Assembly (NCBI GenBank): GCA_951799445.1
Contig: OX637288.1
Span: 2,358,501 to 2,422,500 of the forward strand
Direction: 5' to 3'
DNA length: 64,000 nt
Origin: Pseudisothecium myosuroides
Lineage: Eukaryota > Streptophyta > Bryopsida > Hypnales > Lembophyllaceae
The position numbers and the translations under genes are program-made. This document shows positions 44,454 through 57,264 of this stretch, one piece after another. The notes beneath the pieces were generated by a model. The model did no database searches. It saw only the letters and a list, made by a program, of their open reading frames with translations, and was not told where the DNA came from. The stretch's first letter is position 1. Every line of letters begins with the position of its first letter.

Positions 44454-46832
44454 AAGGAGGAACTAATTTCTTATACAAAAAATCCCCAACTTCAAGTAAA
44501 ACAATACTAAATCCTAAACAAATTAGAGGTCATCGAGATTTGAACACCAAAAACTTGAGTTTTAGACCTCCAAATCTCATTGTCTCTTAGAGGCAAGTAG
44601 AGAATGTGTATTAGCTTTTGTCATCAAAATATCATCATTGAGAGTGAATATAACTAAGTTTAATGATATTAATATTTTGTAAAAGAGGGTTGTTTGTGTT
44701 ATCTTATACAATTAGCAATGGTTTAAAATTATGTATTGAAATGGTATGATGTCATGATTGTTAAATTTTTGACCTTCTCAAAAACAATTACACTTATGAA
44801 TTATATGTGCTCAACATTAATTAGACAATATAGATTAATATTGCCTCTGTTCTTTGTAGATTTGTTCTTAGTGAATGTTATTTGTTTCATTTTTATTGAT
44901 ACATGGTATTTCTACTAGCATGTATTATATATGGATAATTATGTTTATGTGCAATTAGTACACAAATGAGTAGATTAAGGCCATTAAGCGTTAGGAACTT
45001 CAAGTAGCTTGTTTCGAGTATGTTAAGTGAAATAATACAAGTTAATAATCTAGTTGAAGGACAGGAAAGAAGAAGCGACAAGCTTCTACAACCACCTCCA
45101 TGAAATGAAATTTCAAGTGTGTCACTTCTACAAATTGAAATTTCAAGTCTGTCACTTCTATGAGTCGAATGTTCAAGTGCATAATAAGTATTTGAAGTAG
45201 TTCACTACTATCTTGAATAACATCACCTAATAGTTTATCATCTTGGTTCAAAATCTATTGGGAAAGACTTAGCAATACTTCAAATTTGGTACATTCAACA
45301 AACCACCATTGCGAAGTATATTCCAAGAGTATAGGACTTTGCTATTGTAAAACTTGTTTTTATTGATATGTTTATTTGTATCTAATTTTTTGTAATTATA
45401 AAAAGTGTAATTTCTTTCTGAAGCATTTACTCTTGATTGAAAAAAGCATGGCATTTTACCACTTTACAAGCTCAACTATTAAGGACTATCAACAATAGTT
45501 ACAACCACTTGAAGTAAGAAGGCTATTGGATTCTCTAGAATACATAGCACAACACTCACTAGTGTAAATGCTTTAAAACCGAATTTGCACGCAACATCAA
45601 ATCTTAATAATTATCATCACATATGCACCCCAAAACAACATGTAATATGACTACATGGAATCATACATTGACCCAAAACCAACCCTATAATATTTTTAAA
45701 CAAAGTATGCACTGTATGCAAGGATGGTCCCTTTTGCGACCAATTTTTCTTACACGTGGTTGACACTTTCACCCTTCTTTCAATGGTCCAATTTGTTTGC
45801 TATGGATGGACAGAATTGTCCACTCTCAAAGCGAGGGAAATCCACCCGTCTACCTATACCGAAGTAAAATCTTCATCCGTCACAAACTGTGCCATGCTTC
45901 CTTTTGTACTGTAAGTTAAGTTAGTGCGTGATGCCTTTCTCTTCTAATCCGTCCTCCACACTGTAACATAACTTAGATTAGCTCAGGGTTTTTTTGGTGG
46001 AGAAGTACTGAAGTGGCAACATACGAGAAAATGATGTAGTCAAAATATTTTAGTATTCATCTATATTTTGGATAGAACTATCTTTTCATTCACAAATTTG
46101 GATGAGTTTCATTTAAAATTGATAATTTCATCCAAAATTTTTAAAAAAATTGGAGCAATTTGGCATCATCATCCAATTTTCTTCAAATTTTTCCTATAGG
46201 CTTGATGCAACCCATTTTTTTGGAGGCATTTGGGCCTTACAAGGCCAAATAAAAAAGACCTGGAATAGCTGCAACATAACTTACATTAGATCCATCTTTG
46301 AAAATCCTTACCCAATTTTTTTAAATTTTAAGTAATAAGAATCACACATCAGTAAAGTATTTCAGAAATTCACTCAAATTCTTTCCCAGAGGACTGATAT
46401 TTGAATGGTCTCGCGGTGGTCTTGTGGTCCAACTGTTGTGCAGCAGTTTGCAACACAAGTCATACAGTACATAACTTATTCCCCAGCCAACTGCGGAAGG
46501 TGAGTGTTGGCAACAATTCCATAATTTAAAACTGGACAGAAACCACTGAACCTATCATCCGTCACCGGCCAAAGATGGACAAGTGTAACCCCGGTAATTT
46601 CTTACCAGGATGTTTGGTACATGCATGCCTCTGACCGCGAGTTATAGAGGCATTGAAAGGACATTGAAAGGAGTACCAACTTGTCAAGGAAAGCAAGCGG
46701 AGCCAGTAACTTAAATGGGAATTGATATTTTATACATAACATAACATAGCCCCCTCCCTGCCCTAGTGGACCGAGAATTGAACCAGAATCTGGACGAGTT
46801 GCTTGAATGTATGTTTTTTGAAGCCCTGGTTT
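44454..46832. other. Intergenic, no gene seen; small 30-bp tandem repeat
   Basis: At 45107-45177 GAAATTTCAAGTGTGTCACT and its variants recur with a 30-bp period (starts 45107, 45137, 45167). The 45700-46000 and 46380-46860 parts are somewhat richer in G and C, without a joinable frame; the 87-codon frame at 46602-46865 is unconvincing. No RNA gene was noticed. Confidence 0.45.
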
Positions 46833-47081
46833 AAGGGGCTGGGGTGAACCGCCCCCCTCGCTCATCCTCCGGAAGTCAGTCTAGGGGTGCATGTACAAAA
46901 AAAGCCCCCCTATTTTGTGCTTGATTAATTTATATTCTACCTTTTCCAACTAATTTGAGGACTCTGGTTGCAAATATGAATTTAAAATTTGTAAATTTTA
47001 TCATGCATGGCAAATAAAAAGTTTATATATTTTTATTCATGGGGTGAAATTGAGGACAAGCGAGGGGGCGGTTCACCCTAG
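46833..47081. mobile_element. hAT-like MITE with 8-bp target duplication
   Basis: CCTGGTTT is present at 46825-46832 and again at 47082-47089 except for one extra base before it. Inside, CTGGGGTGAACCGCCCCCCT on the left matches the complement of AGGGGGCGGTTCACCCTAG on the right. An 8-bp duplication is characteristic of hAT transposons; assignment rests on that alone. About 249 bp, non-coding. Segments of its interior resemble 42240-42330 and 49660-49760. Confidence 0.62.
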
Positions 47082-47102
47082 CCTGGTTTTGGGCAAACAT
47101 AA

Positions 47103-47390
47103 GGTGTGCATCACAAAGTTTAGACCCTACGGTTTGTCAACAGTTATCATGTGGTTATCATTGTTTCATGGGTTTGCATGTTAATTACAATTTATCGCAT
47201 CAATACGATGCATTACTTCGCATTGTTATCACATTGTTACAATGCATTACTTGCAATTGCATCGTAACGATGCAAAGTAATGCATCGTAACGAAGCGATA
47301 AATTGTAATTAACGTGTGAACCCATGAAACAACGATAACCACATGATAATTGTTGACAAACCGTAGGGTTTAAACTTTGTGATGTGTACC
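47103..47390. mobile_element. Long foldback (palindromic) element, 288 bp
   Basis: GGTGTGCATCACAAAGTTTA at 47103 is complementary to TAAACTTTGTGATGTGTACC ending 47390, and the pairing continues inwards through CCCTACGGTTTGTC / GACAAACCGTAGGG, CATGTGGTTATC / GATAACCACATG and TTAATTACAATTTATCG / CGATAAATTGTAATTAA to the centre near 47245. The whole unit is one nearly perfect hairpin with arms of about 140 bp. It adjoins the hAT-like MITE. Transcription would give a long double-stranded RNA. Confidence 0.82.
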
Positions 47391-48180
47391 CCTCAAACCA
47401 CCACTTTTGTCTATTGTGCCTAGTTGACTAGTATTAGACTCGTCAAATTTTCATTGATTTTTTAATTGGCAAGTGAAAGGAGGCTCTAAAGTATCAAAGA
47501 ATGCAACAATTGGATACCTTATGCAAAATTTAGGAAGGAACAAAGTTTGGTACTAAAATTGTTTCTTTGACATAGGTACATAATTGATTTGTATAGGGCA
47601 ATCACCTCATTGTTGGGAATTTTGAAAATAAACAAGCTCACAAGGAGGGCAAAGCCCAACAAGGAATGCCTATTTATTTTCAGAATTCCCGACAATGAGG
47701 AGATTTGCCGATAAAAACGCACATATAGAAATGGATGGAATATGTAATCAATGAATGAAAAATCCGTGACCACCAATTACAAAGATTTCACATGCCAAAA
47801 AGGGATTACGGGAAATAATCCTCTTGCATAATGAACGGTACATTTCTTGGTAGGGACTTACAGAGATGTACAATATCATCTAGAAAGTAAGGTAACCCTT
47901 GACTATATTGCAAGGTGATCTTTTTACATAGTACCTTCTAGTTCAAATTAGCAGGTTGATATGAAGAAGATTTTTTGGGATTTGGGAAGCTGATATTTTG
48001 AGGAATGTAACAATGACTCACTTGCTCAAAAATTATCAACTATATATTCAATAAACTAATGGATTTAGTAGTTTTCTGGTTGTGCAAAAACTTTGTAGAG
48101 ATAACCTTACTTTCTCGATGGCACTTTATATGGAGTGAAGATGGCAATTTAGGATTAGTGGCGCATGTAAGAGTGCCCAT
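47391..48180. other. Dispersed repeat segment, no gene seen
   Basis: The part 47455-47600 is the partner of 4505-4660 (AAGTGAAAGGAGG, GATACCTTATGCAAAA, GGAACAAAGTTTGGTAC). Around 47595-47715 GAATTTTGAAAATAAACAAG and the complement of TTATTTTCAGAATTC form an inverted pair with TTGTTGGG/CCCAACAAGG nearby. No frame with protein character. Confidence 0.45.
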
Positions 48181-48181
48181 C

Positions 48182-48420
48182 TTAACCTCTAAACTCCGAA
48201 GGCATGTTTTTCATCAAAACTCACTAAAAACTACCATTTCTATTGCAAAGTGCAAAAAAATTTAGAAATTGTTTGTTTTGCATATCTTGATTCCATGTAT
48301 CATTGGTACATGTTACCATCTTGGTTCCAATGACAATATATTTTACAACAATTTTAATGTGTTCCATCGTCTAAAATTTTTGTAAAATAAAGGTAAAGAT
48401 TTTTTTCAAGAAAGTAAGTG
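48182..48420. mobile_element. Partial TTAA-family element, one end
   Basis: TTAACCTCTAAACTCCGAAGG opens at 48182, here quoted in part (TTAACCTCTAAACTCCGAAG). It is followed within 60 bp by AAACTACCATTTCTATTGCA, the same subterminal block seen at the left of the 6593 copy (AACTGCCATTTCT). No opposite end with TTAA was located within 1 kb, so this is a truncated or decayed copy. Confidence 0.45.
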
Positions 48421-48780
48421 CAGCTATAATGTTTAAAGATAACCTGTATGATTTCATTTAAAAAATTCAACATATACATATATTTATATTATTTACAACC
48501 ACTTTTCTAATTTGGATTTAGATTTCTCATGCCTGAATTAATTAGTAAAAATTGAATGCTAAATAATAAGACAGATTGAAGTCCATTGTTTTTAGAAACT
48601 ATTTTTTATACATATTCTTTGATTCTTGGGTGATTTTACTGTATTTATTATAATTTTTTCTTTTCCTATAGCGTGTCACACCCATAATATTATTAACCAA
48701 TGTCACAGGGGTCCCTTTTCCTTCTACAAGAAGTGGGAGCCACTGAGCATGACACCTTTCTAACTAGCCAATGGTTCTCT

Positions 48781-49010
48781 TTAACCCTTGAAGGACGAAG
48801 GGGTGACCCTCGAAATCATCCTTGTGCATTACCATGTGAATAATTGGCTTGAAAAATTGCAAAAGCGCTCATTGGAAGTCAAGCTACTGTAGAAGATCTT
48901 CCCTTTTCACAACAAATTCCGAGGATGAATAGTTGCATTTCTGTCCTGCACAGTTTGATTCCCTCTCATCCATCGGCCATAGAATGGCTGCGTCGACGTT
49001 CAAGGGTTAA
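48781..49010 (-). mobile_element. Short TTAA-flanked element, 230 bp, copy 2 (inverted)
   Basis: TTAA-CCCTTGAAGGACGA on the left and TCGACGTTCAAGGG-TTAA on the right. It is the reverse-complement relative of 20807-21036, with the same total length. The ends are better preserved as an inverted pair here than in the other copy. Non-coding. Confidence 0.76.
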
Positions 49011-51357
49011 ACTTTCCACTCATTTAATGAAAATAACATTGCAACTTCCAAGCCATCCAATCATTTTCTCCAAACTATAACTAAGTCTTTCTCAGGCATC
49101 TAGGAAGACATCATCCCTCCTCAAAAGGGGAATGCTTCAAGCTGGTTAACAATGTTACGACAGTAACCTTGTAGTTGCACAATTGTCAAACAATGTTTGA
49201 TGGATGACTTTCTAGATTATTGTAGGGATGAAGATGTACCTACAAGGTCATAAATCATATCATTTATGGTAAAGTACCTTCGTGATAGGTTTTATCTTTT
49301 TAGAGTTAATCACTGATCATTGAATTGTATTTAGAAATATTTAGAACAAAAACATAGAATCTAAAGAATTGTCCATACTAATGTATGAAAGAGAGACTAT
49401 TTTTGAAAAGAGAAACAAAGAAAAATACTTGCCACCTATGCCTCCAAAGCATAGCTAGTCATACTACCCTAATTAAACTCTTCATTACATACGTCTTCAA
49501 GCCATATTTATAAAAATATTTTTTAATACTAGAATCCAAGCACAAATTGATGGAGTTGTTTTAATTGGTGGTAATATCTTTCCACATATGGGATTTTTTT
49601 TAAAACAAACCCTCTCACTACTTGGGGATAAATGAAAAAGCCTCTCCCTATTTTGTACTTGCCTAATTTTGAATTTTCTTCACAAAATGGAATTATCCCG
49701 GTATGAAATATGAATTCAAATTTTCCAAATCTGATCATTTGTAGGAAATAATATGTTCATGTATCTCATCCCCTTTAGCAAACAGTTGAACAACTAAGAT
49801 ATGCATATCCATTATGAACCCTCTTTCCACTTTTGGCCTTTTGTACATCTCTACAACACTGCAATCTTTCAATCTCTAAATAGTCCCTCCTCCCTAGTGA
49901 TAACAGTGGGAACCTATTAATGTTTTTGCTCTAGAAAAAAAAAAGTTGACAAGAATACATGAGATTTTTTTTCTAAATTGCCATTCTATTGCCCTCCAAA
50001 CATTGTAAATCTTATCTGTCTCAATCTAAGGTAACCACGCCTAATTTTGACCAATTTCTAGAACTGATTCCTACTAGGTTCTTGCCTAAAATGTACTCTT
50101 ACTATTCATAAAGGTCTATGGTTGGTTTCAGAAACACCTATCTTCAACACGTTGAAAATTTATAGTTTATTCATACATTGTTCCAAAAATGCATTCTAAA
50201 AGACTATAGAATTCCCTTTTGACTACCAACCTGATCCCCACAAAAAGTTTTTCAATATAAAAATGGGAACTGTGCTAAATTGCTTATTCATAACATTCAG
50301 TAGCATTTGCTAGCTCTGCCTTGGTTCTCCAGTGCAGGGTGTGGAATATTCCACGTCCAACAGTCCTTCATTAACACTAACAGGTAGAGGATGCAGAGGT
50401 TGTTGGGTGTGGGATATTCCACGCTCTACTTTGTAGAGCCAAGATAGTCCTACAAAATGCTACTAAATGTTATGTTGTGCAATTTTGGGTGTAGTTACCT
50501 TATTACATGTGTGCAACAACCACAAAATGGACGCAATTTTGGATGTCGTTACCTTAATTGTGCGCAACTACCACCAAATGGACAATGACAATGAATCCGT
50601 CATCCTCCGACCCTTCCCTTCCCTGAAATCTGGCCGTTTTCCTGCAAATGAATTTGGTGTTTCTCAGATCAGAAACTTCTGTCTGTCCTCAGTCTCCCTC
50701 ACTCAATAATCCTTCTCCTTCTCATCCTGGCTGCCCGAAAGCCAGCGGACTTCTTACTAGAAGTTGCTCTTCAATGCAGCGGCAATAATGGATCTCCTTC
50801 TTTTTTTCAACTGAAAAACTGACCAGCACAGCACGGCAGCGGCAGCAGCAGCAGCAGGCCCAGGAGTCAGGTGCACAACAATGAACTGACTGACTCAACT
50901 GAATGGGGAGAGAGGGGAGGCAAAAGGAAGTGAAAAAACGGCTTCCGTCAATGAGACTACAGCCAGGCAGGCAGGGAACTTTAAGAAGAAATAATATTTA
51001 AAAAATAAACAGTCCAGAATGAGAGACTGAGATTCAAGTCGCAACATAACTGAATAGGAAAAAATATTAAAAAAAACAAAAAAAACAGCCAAGAGAGACT
51101 GAGATACAACTGAATTCTCAATGTAAAAGCTCAAAATCATTCAGCTAACGAACTTACAGTAGAAGAACTCAGACAGGCTCTTTTTCGAAGAGCTCACATT
51201 GTTTGTGCGAGACCAAGGTCAACCTCTAAAATCCCTGCCAGGGCTTCTTTTTTTTTGGGGGGGGGGGGCTTTCTGGTGCCAGGTTGTACCAGGAAAAAAA
51301 TAATTTGGCTAAAAAAATGGTAAAAAATTGAGAAGCTTTTGGTTACAAAACTTCAAA
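49011..51357. other. Intergenic, no convincing gene; small foldback at 50338-50433
   Basis: GTGTGGAATATTCCACGTCC at 50338 pairs with the complement of GGGTGTGGGATATTCCACGC ending about 50433, giving a 95-bp foldback. The 50460-50900 stretch is richer in C and G with CT-rich runs, and the plus-strand 80-codon frame at 50467-50709 has no recognisable domain. It could be a leader or a gene remnant. The G-run at 51260-51270 is a simple repeat. Confidence 0.45.
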
Positions 51358-52306
51358 TTAACACCTAAAGTACCAAAGTCCCCTCTGGGTACATTTGGGA
51401 TTTTGGGCAGGCCCATGTGACCTCAAATTTTGACTTGATTTTCTGAAACTTTTTTGGAAGATAGGGAATCACATTAGCTTTCTAAAAATATATATATTTT
51501 TTCAATCGGTGCTTGGGAGCAAAAGTTATGCCATCCAAAGTCTTAAAAGCAATTCACTAGGCACAAAAATAAAAAAATAAAAATAATAGTTCTTTTTTAA
51601 ATATAAATTTCTCTTCTGAAAGATTATGTTTTTGTTTACATTTGAAGCTTTGATGCATTCTATCTGGACTAAAAATGAGAAAGTTATGGACAATCTTGTT
51701 TTTCGGGCAATCTTCGCATCTTCTTCAAAAAGCAACTTATAGAATTCATTTTTGAATGCAAATTTTTTTGAATGCGATTTTTTTTAAATTCAATTTTATT
51801 TTAATAGGGTCAATTTTGTTTGCAAGAAGAGTCTCACTGTTGGGATTATGATGTTTCAATTCCATCTTAGAGTTGTTAACAATTTAGTGTTTTGTTCAAT
51901 CTCGGACTTACTTCTACTTGACAATTTTTTTATATGTGAAAATCAGATTTGGTATTTAGAATTTTTTTTTGCCAACTCTCAACTCAAATTTTCAACATAA
52001 AAAAATTTAAATTTATGGTCTTCAGTGCAAAAAAATTCCACAAATGGTTGTCAAAGTCATCTGAAATTGTAGGCCAGAGTTCAAAAACACTTTTTTTTTC
52101 CCAACTTTGAATGCTAATATCTTCCAGTCGGCACGGTCAAACTTCTTGAAAGTTTGTACCAAATGATCTAAGACAAGCTAAGTACAGGATCCTACGGTTA
52201 GATTCTTAAAAAAAAAGTTTTTTTTGGTTTCTTGAGTGATCATAGCAAAAATGGCAATTTTCAATGGTTCCGGAGCTAGAAAATGTCTTGGTATTTTAGG
52301 GGTTAA
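51358..52306 (+). mobile_element. TTAA-flanked element, full copy, copy 5
   Basis: Begins TTAA-CACCTAAAGTACC and ends GGTATTTTAGGGG-TTAA, a decayed inverted pair. The interior follows the 4861 copy: AAGTTATGGACAATCTTGTT, TCTTGAAAGTTTGTACCAAA-type and AAGTACAGGATCCTACGGTT landmarks occur in order. It is more diverged than copies 1 and 3, so probably older. Non-coding. Confidence 0.77.
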
Positions 52307-52480
52307 AAACAAATCTTGGTGAAATTGTTAGATTCGGTGGCTGAAAAGTTTCATAATTCTATTGGATCATATTAACTTTTAAAGGCCCCATAAAAAATAG
52401 TATGTTAATGTATATTGAAAACCTTGTAGAATATTTATTGTATCCCGCATTGTATATTGAAATACAACTTGAAATTCATA

Positions 52481-53214
52481 CTCCCTCTGTCTCAAAATAA
52501 CTCTGAGTTTTCCAAAAAAAAAGGCTAGATTAATGCGTAAGGTGCTCCTATTTGGATGGAAATGCATAGTTATTGTATAGCTTCTAATCAACCCTAGTAG
52601 GCGTGAAAGTTTCAAAGTCAAAAGTCAAGCTGACCATGTTGAAAATAGGCTACAAAGTTGACAATTTTTTCCTATTCTTCTAACTCTAGTACAATTAATT
52701 TGATCATTTTGCTTCCAAATCTGATGCAAAGAATTTCAATCACCTTTTGTGCATTCAACTTCGATCACCTCTTGTGATTCAACTATGATCAGCTCTTGTG
52801 ATGCAACTTTGATTAGTTTTTTCAATCAACTTTAATAAGCTCAAGCCATCATTCTTTGATCAGCTCATATAATTCAATTGTGATCGAAGCTTGTGATTCC
52901 ACTTTGATGAGCATTTTTTCAGCATTTTGATAAGTTCATGTGCTTAAATTGCAATCAGAGCATGTGATTTAACTTGATCAGCTTTTGTCAACATTCTTTG
53001 ATAAGCTCTTGAGTTTAAACTGTGATCAGCTCATAAGATTCATATTTGATCAACTCCGGACGCTAATACAACTTCAAATTGTTGGTCACTCTACATTGCC
53101 CAGTTGACACCATCAAGCGCATCCACATAGCTTTTCATTACTGTGAACCATTGAAGCATCAATTTGAGCCAAGCAAATTTAGAAAATCATGGATTTATTT
53201 TGAGATAGAGGAAA
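52481..53214. mobile_element. Stowaway-like (Tc1/mariner) element, 734 bp
   Basis: The left end TA-CTCCCTCTGTCTCAAAATAA is the classic plant Stowaway end. The right end, read in complement, is TA-TTTCCTCTATCTCAAAATAA. Both borders carry TA (52479-52480 and 53215-53216). It is longer than usual Stowaway MITEs because the middle contains the GATCA-rich array at 52750-53055. No transposase frame. Confidence 0.82.
52750..53055 (+). repeat. Diverged tandem array of TTTGATCAGCTCxTGTGATTCAAC units
   Basis: Phrases such as CAACTTTGATCAGCTCTTGT, TGATTCAACTATGATCAGCT and TTTGATCAGCTCATATAATT recur about ten times at roughly 28-35-bp spacing, lying wholly inside the Stowaway-like element. The array is rich in GATC and partly self-complementary (TGATCA). 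No reading frame runs through it. Confidence 0.65.
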
Positions 53215-53216
53215 TA

Positions 53217-56200
53217 TACACTATATCCTACAATATGAAGATGTACTTCAATAGGATAATCAATGTCGTTAGGTATAGTAGTATCAAAATGTAGAACACA
53301 AATATATATAAAAACAGAGTTAGATAGACAACATTATGAAGCGTTAACCTTGTTATTGCACTCAAAGGTGCACATAGTATTAGTTTAAATTTTAAACTTC
53401 ATTCCGTACGTAATAAGGTGGATGACCACCTTCCACCCACTTTGTCCATTGTTAACACCTATAGAATGACCCATCATAACATAATTATGCATTCAACTTC
53501 AAGACGTCATTGTTCAATAATTGATTTGGCTACATGGGATGAATAGATGTCACATGCAAAGCTTTAGGGGACAAAAATGGAGTGACTTGTGACTACAATA
53601 GAAACTTCTATTCCTTGGGTATACAAATATCACAAAATGTAACTACTTTAATGTGATAAATAGTGGTTCTTTAGAAAAAATTACAATCAATTTAGGTGAG
53701 TAACATTGACTACTATGGATGCACCTAGGTGTTGGTTTTTAGGGTTTTAGTAACCGCTTTGGGATACTTGGACAACACACTTCAAAAATCTTAATAAATT
53801 TTTGCTTTGCCAAAAAGTTGCAATTTCAATTTCAATTGCCTTTGCTTACATTTTTAATTGTAAAAATATTAAAATATAATAAATTGATCATCTTATGGAG
53901 GCAAGGTAGTCATTTTACCAGCAATAAGACCATCTATATTATTATATTGCATTGCTGAAGGGAATAGATGCACCTATTACATACATATTCAACTTCATAA
54001 TTATGTTGAAGTTGTCCAATCAAAATTTTGTGTAGCTCAATTTTTTTTAACTATCGTAGGAAAGTATTAAAAAATAGGCAATCAAGAAAATTCCTTGTCT
54101 CAATTTGTTGCCTCAACTACTACAATCTAAGATGACCCTTAGTCTTTAAAAATATTTACAACAATTATTTCTACAAATGTTTAAGTAAACATTTGATCAT
54201 GGTTCCTATTATAGATCCCTAAAGTTCTTTGGTCATTTCAATTGAATTGTTCCAAGACACCATTTTTTGAGTATATTATTAAATTTTTAAGCCATTTTTA
54301 TTATTATTTAAGTGTATCTAATTGTAAAGACTCTCGTTTAATTTTTTTTAAATATATCCTCTAAATTTCAAAGTTAAAAATCCCACCAATTGCAAGACTA
54401 TGATGCTTGAAATTTAAAACTAAGTTATTTCCACCTATTACAAAGGTTAATATTTTAATCTTTCAATTTTTTATCAAAACATTGTATGTCTTGTAAACTA
54501 GGAAAAATCTTAATGAAAAGACATAACTTGAAAACATATGAATTGTTTTAACAATAAATACTTTACATTGATTTTAGAAATTAACTTTAAAGAGAAGGAT
54601 CTATACATTGAATAAAACCTCTAAATTGCTTATGATCCCAAAAATATGTAAAAAATGCCTAGGTGATAGAAAGGTGGTCAACAATCTACACTTTTTTACC
54701 TAAATATATTGGAAACTGAATTCTAAATAGTCCTCAAAGGCCTGAGGTGCCTACTTTGGGTTTTTTGAGAACTTGGACAAGTTCTATTGACTTCATATTT
54801 TGGATTTTTTGCAAGAAATTTTAAGATAGTTTCTAATAATTAGAAGCTAAATGTGAAGTTTTGTTTCACATCATTCTAATAAAAATAGAAAGCATTATAA
54901 GTTTTTTCCTATCTCAATGTCAAAGTAGGCAACCAAAAATATATTCTACAAATAAATAAATAAATTTTATTTTATAGTATATGTTAATACCTACATAGAA
55001 ATCTTTGAATCATTGCATTTCCAATCAATGAATTGAAAGTTATAAGGAGTTTTATTTTGCGGGCAATGACAATATGCAAAATATATAAAGTAGTTTTTTG
55101 AAGTCAAGCTTCAAAATTTCCACCCCCATTCCGAAGAATAGAGGATAGTTTTTATTTACTAGAACATTTTTATGATTGGTATTGACAATTTTCAATTTCA
55201 TGTAAAAGTTAATAGCAATTTTGTTTTTTCTTTAGTCGAATACTACCTTTGACTTTATGAATTTTTTTATTGATAAATATGAAAGTTCTTTTGGTCAATT
55301 TTTTTTTTCATATGATTTCAATCTTTTTTGAGCATATTAACTGAAAGACATAAGTTTATTTGACACCCAGATTTTTTTGTTAAACTTGCAATTGATAAAG
55401 ATTTGTATTCTAAAATTTAAGGAGGATGTATTTGAACAAGTTAACTAAAGGACTATGAGGTTGGGTTTGCTAAAGAACAAATATAGATGGGAATTTAGCC
55501 ATACTTTGGAAATGACTATTTTGAAATAGTTTTGGGCATCAAAATATTATAAAACTTTCAGAGATATAACTTCAATGTCAGTTTTGTTAAGACATTGATT
55601 TCTCATAAAATGAAACTTGCCATAACTTTCATTTCAACAATCAAAATATGATGATTCAGACCTTTTTTGATAAATACACACCTATTGAACTAGAGAATGA
55701 ACTACGTCCATTTTATTTTAACCCTTAAAGGATTAATTCCATTGGTATATGGTTAAACATAACTTTTTAACTCTACTTATTTTTTTAAATAATATTTTTA
55801 ATTAATTTTTAATTTTTAACTAATAACTTTAGACCTTTTATTTTCTATGAATTAGAAAAATATCTACTAGTTTGATTGCTAAAAGACTACTATTTTTTGC
55901 AAATTTAGATAAGTTCTATGATTTAATATCTTTGAAAATTACCTCTAAAAAATATCCTAATCATAGTACTTAAAAACTTAAAGCTTTGTTTCATGTCATT
56001 TTGAAAAATATTGCAAAAATTATAAATTTATAAAAATATATCATCACACATATACACACACAATATATACACATACACACACACATAGAGAGAGAGAGAG
56101 AATAGATTCATGTCTATAAAAAAACTGAATCGCTCTATTTTCCTTGATAAGATGAAAATTATGAGGCATTTGAGATTTTGAAATTAATTAAAATCAATAG

Positions 56201-57262
56201 AATGTACATTACATATTAAAATATTTCACAACTTCAAGTTAAAGTTATTAGTTTTATTTAATCCAAAATTGCCTTCCACTATTAGATTAATTTTGGCTAA
56301 TTTGCCTAGCCAGAGTTTTTAATTATGTATCTTAACTCATATTTCAATATGTTGTCAAAATGTGAAAGTTTTCAAAAAAAAATATCAAAAAGGTTGAAGT
56401 ACAATTATTTTTTGACACAAATAAAAGTTTACCTTTACTACATGGGAACAAAATGAAGCACAAAACTTCACCTTTGGAAAAGGCTAGAGACAAAGTACGT
56501 TCAAATTATAAGCATTGTGATCTTGCATTTAAGGGGAATTTTCACTTTCACTTTCATTTTTAGAATTTTAGGGTAATATACTTGATCAATTTAACTAAAA
56601 GATCCTTAACTTGAAATCATCCCCCTTCCAATTTAGATCCTAGCCTTGCTATGAGAATAGATATTTTGAAGATGTTTTTACCTCAGAACACTACAATTTT
56701 TTAGAAGCTAATGAAATATTGTCATTGCTAAAAATTTTAAGTACAAAATGAAATTAAAATATTAAATCTACAGAAAAATTTATTTTCTACTTATGAAAAA
56801 TATGAATGAAAACTTGTGAGTTCATTAGCTTGGAAGACCGAATAATCCTTCCAACAATGATGGTGGCATGGTAAATGTGAATGGATGCCTATCTTTGGAT
56901 TCCTTGTACTTTTTGGTTCATATCCTAGTAGTATTCCCCCGCAAGGACCAAAAGGGCCATAAAGGTCACAAGGGCCTCTTCCTCTTGGTCTGAATTGAAG
57001 AAGCTTTCTAGACACAAAATAGGCATTTTCAGCCGTCACTCCATAGAAATTTACTTACATTTACTTTTGCGGCAATTACAAACGAAATAAGGCATACTTG
57101 ATCCATTTCGTATCATAAAAAATATATTATAACATGAAGAAGAACGTGCCCTGAAATGCACCCTCCCCATTTTGTTCAACAAAAGACTTTAGGATGACAC
57201 CGTCTTTGTTTGTGTTGGGTCTTTTTGGCAATTGAAAAAAGTTTTCAAATTCTTGTACTAAC
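53217..57262. other. AT-rich intergenic DNA, no gene seen
   Basis: No frame has protein character. At 53600-53960 there is a partner of the repeat at 31570-32090. At 54735-55740 traces of a very decayed TTAA-family element are visible (GGGCAATGACAATATGC, TTTTAACCCTTAAAGGAT near 55720), with no clear ends. A simple (CA)n/(GA)n microsatellite lies at 56045-56100. Confidence 0.5.
56045..56100 (+). repeat. CA/GA dinucleotide microsatellite
   Basis: Interrupted runs of CA with TA interruptions (ACACATATACACACACAATA and onwards) pass into a run of GA at 56085-56099. Simple-sequence DNA in an otherwise unannotated A/T-rich stretch. Confidence 0.85.
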
Positions 57263-57264
57263 TA

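Noticed and set aside
46602..46865. 87-codon minus-strand frame (MSEGGGSPQPLKPGLQKTYI...)
   Set aside because: It overlaps the left end of the hAT-like MITE and has no domain; likely chance.
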